From NCBI GenBank assembly GCA_028753945.1, contig JAPNXP010000009.1, positions 4,650,001 to 4,714,000 on the forward strand: a stretch of 64,000 nt of DNA. The letters are read 5' to 3'. Made by a program: the position numbers and the translations under genes. Positions 57,931 to 64,000 of this stretch are shown here, in pieces (the stretch's first letter is position 1; each line of letters begins with the position of its first letter). Below the pieces are notes generated by a model. That model was not told where the DNA came from. It saw nothing but the letters and a program-made list of their open reading frames with translations, and made no database searches. Source of the DNA: Hexactinellida sp. DTS-2022 (taxonomy: Eukaryota > Porifera > Hexactinellida).

Positions 57931-58677
57931 CAGTAGCGTAACTAGGTAGGGGCGATGGGGGCACTTGCCCCCAGCGGCACGCTTTGGGGCGGCATTTTGA
58001 CATTTTGTTTACCATTTTTTTCTCACAATTGCACGAATTACATGCTAATAAATATCTCTTTGAACCATTTCAAGTTAATTTTCCAGGTTTTTTTCTTAAC
58101 GATTGCAGTTGTCACCCGATACAGTAATATTTTTTAAATAAATCAGTAATACATTTAGTATATCAAATCTAAACGTTTAAAATTTCGCGAGTCGCTAAGC
58201 ATGAAGGATCAGTCTGTGATGATGAAGGAGCTACTAGCGACCCAAACTAGTTTAATCGTCTTACATAACATTTGTTTTGAGCCTGCCCGGTCTCAGAGCA
58301 GCCAGGATGTACTCCGAGAGTGATTCAGCCGTCAGGCTGTCAGCCTTGGCGAATTATAAGAACGCGTCCTGGACCTTGCCTTCGCGGAGGTACCGGCATG
58401 TGATAGAGATCTGTTCGTGTTTCCCCAAGTTCCTCGACTCATCAGCCATGACGGCGTAGAATCCTGCCTCCCGGATTGAATAAGATAACACAATTTGCAA
58501 TATATTAGCTGTGTACTTCATTTTAAAAACACTCTGTCTTCTGAATAAGTATATAACTTATATAAGCAAATATTTATGCTTTGTTTGTTTGTAAAATAAT
58601 TAGTGTTTTTTGTCTGTGGGGGGGGGCGGCGTTTTTGATGCTTGCCCCCAGCGGCACTTTACCACGTTACGCCACTG
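57931..58677. mobile_element. Nested deletion-derivative hAT, 747 bp
   Basis: Ends CAGTAGCGTAACTAGG and CACGTTACGCCACTG; both sub-ends carry CTTGCCCCCAGCGGCAC-type words. Flanks TCTTGGAG (57923-57930) and CCTTGGAG (58678-58685) match 7 of 8. It holds a hAT transposase fragment on the minus strand. Confidence 0.85.
58195..58475 (-). pseudogene. hAT transposase fragment carried by the nested element
   Basis: Minus frame reads IREAGFYAVMADESRNLGK, EQISITCRYLREGKVQDAF, then SLTAESLSEYILAALR after a stop. This is the block around the first acidic motif of ZMYM1-like hATs (F...ADE..D...EQLS...RY......E.F). It is the relic of the element's own transposase and is antisense to the host hAT. Confidence 0.75.
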
Positions 58678-60576
58678 CCTTGGAGTATCCTCGGCAGGCT
58701 GTAACAGCGTAGGATAGAACTGTTTTAGTAGTTTTGATCAGGATTTTGAGACTACACGTATTTGAAATATCAATTGTCTATCTAGGGAGGTAGCTATCCG
58801 TTGGGTGTCTGCGACACCCCGGGCGACGCCACTGGGCGCTCTTTTTGGAAATACTGCAGACAGAGATTTCATTCAAATAGATAGGAACCTTCATCCTAGA
58901 GTGAACAGTCCTACAACCCTGTAAGAGCGGTGCTGCTACACAGGATTAAGCCATGGCTAATGCTATATTACCCTGTGAACGGACATGGATAACAGCGTGA
59001 TAATTATAAGAGAACGTTTTCCGGTCCCTCCCGGTCCATCGATAAAGAATGCATTAGATTACGAATTAGTATCATTAACAGCTACAATTATATTGTTATA
59101 AATACTCAACTGGTCAGCATAAGTTGAGGCCAGTTTTGACTCACTATTTAATTTTTTCATTATGATTATAATCAAGCTCATCCATAATGATACGCAATTC
59201 TTCATACTGATTACTCACATTAGTAGGGATGGGCATACCTGGGTAATCAGCTAAGGACTTTCCATGTTGCTGCAGTCGGTACTTAAGATCAAGCAATACA
59301 CTATTTAGGATAGGCTCGTCGAGTTCTACATTAGCAAACAGTTCTAGCACGACACAGGAAGTCCTCAGCAAAGAGGCTTTGTACTTATCCCAGAGAGCGA
59401 GTGGAATAGATGGCTCAACAAACAGGAGAGTAGTCACGAATAGCTGACGCAACTGTGCTGGTATATAACAGGTAGCTGCCTCTTCCAAACACTGATCAAC
59501 TTCCTGATCATCCTCAACACACATCGTCTCAGAGAAGCCTCCTTATAGGTATCACAGACGGTGTCATCAGGCAGAGTACGGACGTCCTGAAAACTCGTGC
59601 AGCCTGTGACATGGTTTAGAAGTGTCCTCGGGTAGAAACGTGGTCCCTGGATGTGCTGAGTACATACTGGCTATCATTTTACCATGCTCCTTAACTCTCG
59701 GTTTCCATTCACGCTTAGGTTTGTCCCACACAAACTTCTCAGGGAAATTCGTGTAATTGATCTCTAGAGCAATGGGGAATTTCTCATTAGCTACGAACCA
59801 TGCAGTTAGTGTGGTGTGCTTCTGTCTGCTCAGAATATCTCCTATGTCCGCGTCAGCAGAGAACACCACAGACTGCTCATTCTCAAGATGGAGAGCTAGC
59901 CTCATCACGTGGGGGAGTTACCATGAAGGTCAAAGGCGAATATACGGTAGCAAGCTTCCGTAGCAGAGACGTATCGACCTTCTACGTAATTAGCGACCTC
60001 GTCCTTAAGCTTAGGTCCGTTACTATTTGCATTTTCGCCTGAACTGAACTCTACAATGGCTCTATCTTGAACCTTGTACACATATTTATATAGATACTTA
60101 ACAGCAGTAACTTTAGTAGAAATCTCAACATTAATGTGTGCATTGACTTCAACAGCAAGAAGGGATTGTATGCGACTATCCAGCGATTGTCAAGAACAGC
60201 TTTCCATAATTGCACGCTACGGCCATTATCCCTGCGGCGGTAAATAGGGTACCCATCATTAGCAGTACTGGTCACGAAGAACGCAAGAAAATTATTTCGG
60301 TAATCTCTTAGAACAGTTACCATCACGCATGCAAGCGGCGCTTTTGTTAGACAAACCACATGGACCATGGGTCATACAGCGCTTCACAATACTATGTAGC
60401 CTCGGTTTAAGAACTGGTTCCGGTATCTCAGCACACACTATGTTATCATACGCAGACGGTTCTCGCGGCTTATCCTCATCAGTAAGTATAATTATAATAT
60501 GAGCATGTGGTAGGCCCCACTTTTGGCATAGGCAAGGGTAATACCGAAAATGTTTTTGGGAAAACCCTCAATAATT

Positions 60577-61293
60577 CAGGCTCTCCAGCCCCACTGAGCA
60601 AACTCGTTTTTAACTGTTATTTTATGACTACATCATATAATGAATCTATGAATATTCTCAACTCAACTTTCGATTGCATACCTTTCCCATAGCATCAATT
60701 ACAAAAATAGCACTATATGGAATCAATACAAATCTCCATATAGTAATTTATACAGGTTACTTTATGATTATTCTGCTATGGTTATATGTATATTAAGTTA
60801 ATATGCCTATGGATCAATTGTATAAAGTATCCAGGTAGGGAGCAATGAAGCCAGATTCACAATTATGCTCATAACTTCCTTTATAACACGTCATCTCTTC
60901 GGAATTTTCGAGAATTTGGCTATCAAACATAGTATATCATATGCCTATTTTATTAGTGTTACACAAGTTTATGTTTTATTTTCGAAAATAGCTCTCCATT
61001 GCTCCCTACCTAATACATTTACATATTGATTACACTAAAATTCATAGCTCTACTATGGACACTGTTCTTACCAACTTTTATGAATTGGGATCAGGTTTTG
61101 CTGATCCCCGGGATTTATCTAATGAGATTTCTTCATTATGTAAACTTTGGCTTCTCATAATTTGTTTTTTATCGAATAGAATTTGCTAAAACTTTGCAGA
61201 AGCATTTAGCCATATATTATATGCAACATTCAGGAAAGACCTCGATTTTTCGTATAATTGGGGGTTTTTTTTATCAGTAGGGCTGGAGAGCCT
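60577..61293. mobile_element. Insertion in the Helitron with CAGGCTCTCCAGCCC ends, about 717 bp
   Basis: Left CAGGCTCTCCAGCCCCACTG, right CAGTAGGGCTGGAGAGCCT, inverted. It separates two parts of the Rep frame. I could not find a target duplication. A smaller inverted repeat lies inside. Confidence 0.65.
60833..61011. mobile_element. Nested inverted-repeat element with AGGTAGGGAGCAATG ends, 179 bp
   Basis: 15-bp perfect TIRs AGGTAGGGAGCAATG and CATTGCTCCCTACCT. No duplication found. Confidence 0.6.
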
Positions 61294-61558
61294 CCACGCA
61301 GTTTAAGGCGAAATACTCGAACTATTTAATCAGGGCGATTGATCGCTTTAAGATTTAATAGCAGTGTGGACGTAATCTCCTCCCATTGTGGATTACAGGT
61401 AAAGGTAATGGATAATTCGGGCTCACCAAAATTTCCTGTCTATACCCATAGGCCATAGCGTCCTTATACAGTTCAAACATCTGTCTGGGACTACCTGTGA
61501 AAGAGAAGGGGAGAATAATACTGCACCCCAGCTCACCGGCGTCCGTGCCGCCTGAGGA

Positions 61559-61699
61559 CAGGGGCGGATGAAGGGGGGCAGAGGGGAAAACAGTCCCCCT
61601 CTACGGGGACATAGGGGCAGGGGTTTACTACTATTATAAACAACAATACCCGTGTGTGTCAAACATAAAAAAATTATGAGAAAATATTGCGCGCCACTG
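61559..61699. mobile_element. Possible hAT MITE, about 141 bp
   Basis: CAGGGGCGGATGAAGG at the left, GCGCGCCACTG at the right. Flanks CCTGAGGA and TTATGTAC do not match, so the two ends may belong to different elements. Confidence 0.35.
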
Positions 61700-62078
61700 T
61701 TATGTACATACTTACATACATACTAGGACAAAATCAACTTCCTGGCACTACGGTTCTTGAACTCCTTAACAACTCTACGAAACCCGTTATCTCCAAACCT
61801 TTTGGCCCTCTTTCTGTTCACACAGAGAATCGCCAGCCAGGATATACGTTCGTCGGCAGTCTGCACGCGAAGCCACGTCTTGATTCTCCGCACAGAGCTG
61901 AAGGACTGTTCGCAAGAAGCTGTACCTACTGGAATAGTCACAGCTATGTGCCAGTTGGTACAGCGCAGACATGGCCACCTTGTAGGATACCGTGAGATTC
62001 AAAAGGTCGGTTATGCAGGCTGGGGAAGCGCCCCCACACTTGTGCCCAACCTTCACTGGCAAAACCACCAGATAGCTC

Positions 62079-62984
62079 CAGTGGCGGCGGAACCACGGGG
62101 GCTACGGGGGCTATAGCCCCCCTGAAGATAATTCTAGGGGGGCTTAGCCCCCTAAAGTTCAGGCTGGTATACTAGCATTATAGGTCAAGTACTGTGATAT
62201 ACTTGTTTAATCTTTCAGGATTGCCAACCTCTGGAAACCAAAAAGCGGGAGGTTTTGCCATTTTGCCGTGAGTTTACCAAAAAAGCGGGAAGTCGAAAGT
62301 GAAAAAGCGGGAGACTCAAAATAATATTTAATCCACCCGTGGTTGCAAAGGTCGACATATAAACTAAACGAGAAAAAAAATTCAGCATTGTATCTAGTAT
62401 AACAACTTTCTGGAGGATGTAAGCGAAAGCCCACCCGAGATATTTTTAAGAATTTCTTCCAAATTCGAATTAATACATAATAGTACAGTGTATTAATAAG
62501 TGGCTAAATAATCTTAACTAACTTACACGTATATGAGTAGAACAAAACTTGGTACTCGTATCTAGACTAATTTTATAAACGAAATCCAGATATTCACATA
62601 TTTATCATTAAATATTAGTATGGAATCAATTTCCAAAAAAATCGGGAGTTTGAAAAGTTTGGCGGGAGGTCGGGAGGATGGGAGAAAAAAAGGCAAAAAG
62701 CGGGAGAGTTGGCAACCCTGTTTTAATTAATCTTTACCTGGCTAAGAGCAAATTATGTATTTTCACATCAAATCAAGAAACACTTTTTATTGCCTGTGAA
62801 AGCTGTCCTAATTTAATTTCCACTTTAACTAGTAAATTCGACATTAAAAGTAGTGATTCCACTTTATGTCTTACTATTAAGAAGCACTTAGTATAATTAT
62901 ATACCAACAATCACTAATATTAACAATAATTTTTCTGTTACGATTTTCAGCCCCCCTAAGAAAAATTTCATTCCGCCGCCACTG
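62079..62984. mobile_element. Non-autonomous hAT, 906 bp
   Basis: Ends CAGTGGCGGCGGAACC and CATTCCGCCGCCACTG, exact 8-bp duplications GATAGCTC (62071-62078 and 62985-62992). Subterminal GGGGGCTATAGCCCCC is shared with 27384-28139, so both are one family. Confidence 0.92.
62216..62720. mobile_element. Nested element with TTGCCAACC ends, about 505 bp
   Basis: Left CAGGATTGCCAACCTCTGG, right GAGAGTTGGCAACCCTG; repeats of AAAGCGGGAG on both sides. Duplication unclear in the T-rich flanks. Confidence 0.65.
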
Positions 62985-63270
62985 GATAGCTCTCTTTCAC
63001 AGTGTTCGCTACTAGCTTGAACCATGAGGGTGGCAGCGGGAAGATCCAATGTCTCAAGCTGCAATGCCAGGTGTAGAGTCTTCTGCTTCGCTAGCACTTC
63101 TTCCAGGATGCATAGTTCTGCTTCGAAACAGGTGTCCATCAGTCCATGAAGGATAACAGCCCACGCGCCTCGGATCGTCTATTGGCATCAACGTAGGCTG
63201 AACTATCAGCAAAGTAGTTTAGTGTGTCGATTATGCTTGGAAGGTTCACCCGAACGTTATGGTACGCAGC

Positions 63271-64000
63271 CAGTGGCGTAGCTAGGGTTTCGGGGGCCCG
63301 GTTCAAAAGTATGTGCCGGGGCCCCTGGCCCAGGGATGGAACCGGTCGGGATTTTCATGACCCGACCCGACCGGTGCAGTTGGAAATTTGACCCGACCCG
63401 ACCGGCCGGTCGACCGGTTAATCATAGCAAGCAATAATTTATAAATAATAGAATAAGAATCTACTGTAGTGTCATGTCATATAATTTAGGAATAAATGTT
63501 ATTGCCATAGACCAGGTGTGTGCAACCTCTTTTAACCCTGGGCCGCATTGTGCTTCTCAGATCTGTTCACGGGCCGCGATTCGGATAGTTTTCGAATCTT
63601 CAGATTTAGATTAGATCATTAGAAGAAAACATTGTTTAAGTTTTGAATAATTACAATAATTAAGTGTTTTGACTAAGAGAAATAATGTCACAAAATTATA
63701 ATAATTGTCACAAGGTCACATATGTGTTCCTTAGTGAAGGATCTGTGATTGTTCAGGATGCTTCGCGGGCCGCAGCACAGAGCGTTGCGGGCCGCATATG
63801 GCCCGCGGGCCGCAGGTTGCACATCCCTGCCATAGACCATTTAAGGAAGCCTCCTTTAAGACTACTAAGCTCTCAAGGGCTATTGGAGCCAGATTCAATC
63901 AAGACAAATTATGATATTATGATATCGAATAGATCATATAGAGATCTCGACCGGCCGGTCAGGGTTCGACCGGCCGGTCAAGGTTCCGACCGGTACCCAA
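63271..64000. mobile_element. hAT element of CAGTGGCGTAGC type, cut by right edge
   Basis: CAGTGGCGTAGCTAGGG at 63271 in the hAT pseudogene region. A further element begins CAGGGATGGAACCGG at 63331 and has CCGACCCGACCGG-rich sequence at both ends of what is visible (63340-63420 and 63950-64000). Right ends lie outside the window. Confidence 0.6.
63513..63829. mobile_element. Nested hAT MITE, 317 bp
   Basis: Ends CAGGTGTGTGCAACCTC and GCAGGTTGCACATCCCTG with exact 8-bp duplications CCATAGAC at 63505-63512 and 63830-63837. GGGCCGC words near both ends. Confidence 0.9.

Larger units (their letters stand above)
56176..58834 (+). mobile_element. Full-length ZMYM1-like hAT element, 2.66 kb, with nested hAT
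   Basis: Left CAGTGGCGCCGCCAGC, right GGGCGACGCCACTG. The right flank GGCGCTCT (58835-58842) matches GGCGCTGT at 56156-56163 in 7 of 8, but 12 bp lie between that word and the left TIR, as if a small insertion occurred there. The element lies in a Helitron helicase frame, which supports the right border. The transposase reads on the plus strand. Confidence 0.72.
58840..61550 (-). pseudogene. Helitron Rep/helicase pseudogene
   Basis: Minus strand from 61550: ILPFSFTGSPRQMFELYKDAMAYG and LSITFTCNPQWEEI-like words, VFRLKLR, then (after an insertion at 60577-61293) WGLPHAHIIIILTDEDKPRE with the HUH motif H-A-H, MTHGPCGLSNKS, NDGYPIYRRRDNGRSV, LDNRWIVAYNPFLLLK. Then QKHTTLTAWFVANEKFP, FVWDKPKREWKPR, and DQCLEEAATCYIPAQLRQLF, LWDKYK, ending in FFIDGPGGTGKRSLI (Walker A of the PIF1-like helicase). 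Several frameshifts separate the blocks. The helicase is cut at 58835 by the hAT element. Together this is the second half that the Helitron at 33.7-39.7 kb lacks, but it is a separate copy. Confidence 0.85.
61720..63260 (-). pseudogene. hAT transposase C-terminal half, split by a MITE
   Basis: Minus strand: pieces from 63260 to 62993 (DTCFEAELCILEEVLAKQKT, LPAATLMVQASSEHCER), then, across the element at 62079-62984, LLNLTVSYKVAMSALYQLA. Then come TIPVGTASCEQSFSSVRRIKTWLR and ERISWLAILCVNRKRAKRF, the hAT dimerisation motif. ZMYM1-like. The acidic core lies beyond recognition or outside. The frame changes once near 61930. Confidence 0.75.

Noticed and set aside
61559-61699. hAT MITE with secure borders
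   Set aside because: Flanking 8-mers do not match, so it is kept only as a low-confidence feature.
63513-63829. GC-rich patch as CpG-island promoter
   Set aside because: It is a MITE with exact 8-bp duplications.

Overview
The window looks like an AT-rich piece of an invertebrate animal nuclear genome. Nothing in it is prokaryotic: there are no operons, ribosome binding sites or long clean ORF clusters. Coding homology is almost all metazoan transposable elements (hAT, P/THAP, Helitron, MULE, mariner, Harbinger, a non-LTR reverse transcriptase and a KRBA2-like integrase). Introns with GT-AG and GC-AG borders can be read in one of them. The species cannot be named from the sequence. Only three short exon candidates might belong to host genes (21701-22007, 41233-41288, 53426-53556), and none is recognised.

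Layout. 1-1385: the most intact hAT transposase ORF, minus strand, running off the left edge. 1.6-12.4 kb: small hAT and pogo-like MITEs, a degraded Charlie-type hAT (5.9-7.7 kb), two fold-back elements and a mariner relic. 12.6-17.3 kb: a KRBA2-like integrase pseudogene, a FLYWCH/MULE pseudogene and a pogo-like MITE. 18.4-23.5 kb: dispersed repeats, hAT MITEs, a candidate host exon and a hAT remnant. 23575-32133: one very large hAT-type insertion with an exact 8-bp duplication. It carries opposed minisatellite arrays and nested insertions, including a 3-kb dead P element that itself holds a Helitron. 33.7-39.7 kb: the N-terminal half of a Helitron Rep/helicase ORF, split by a P-type MITE and by a 4.1-kb P element.

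The P element at 35191-39327 is the best-preserved system here. It has TIRs starting CATAGGCGTA, an 8-bp duplication, subterminal inverted repeats and a three-exon THAP9-like transposase. The coding region has one frameshift and one in-frame stop. A MITE with the same terminal motif (34729-34895) and an older relative (23846-26909) give three levels of decay of one P lineage in about 15 kb.

40-56 kb: triple-nested hAT MITEs (42.15-42.87 kb), pogo-like elements, a Harbinger transposase relic bracketed by repeats also found at 18-21 kb, and a short Helitron. 56.2-64 kb: a ZMYM1-like hAT carrying a shorter hAT, inserted in the helicase part of a second Helitron, followed by another hAT pseudogene and nested MITEs cut by the right edge.

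Elements in the window do not work together as a pathway. They form a dated stack of insertions: target duplications give exact borders for about 25 elements, and nesting gives their order.
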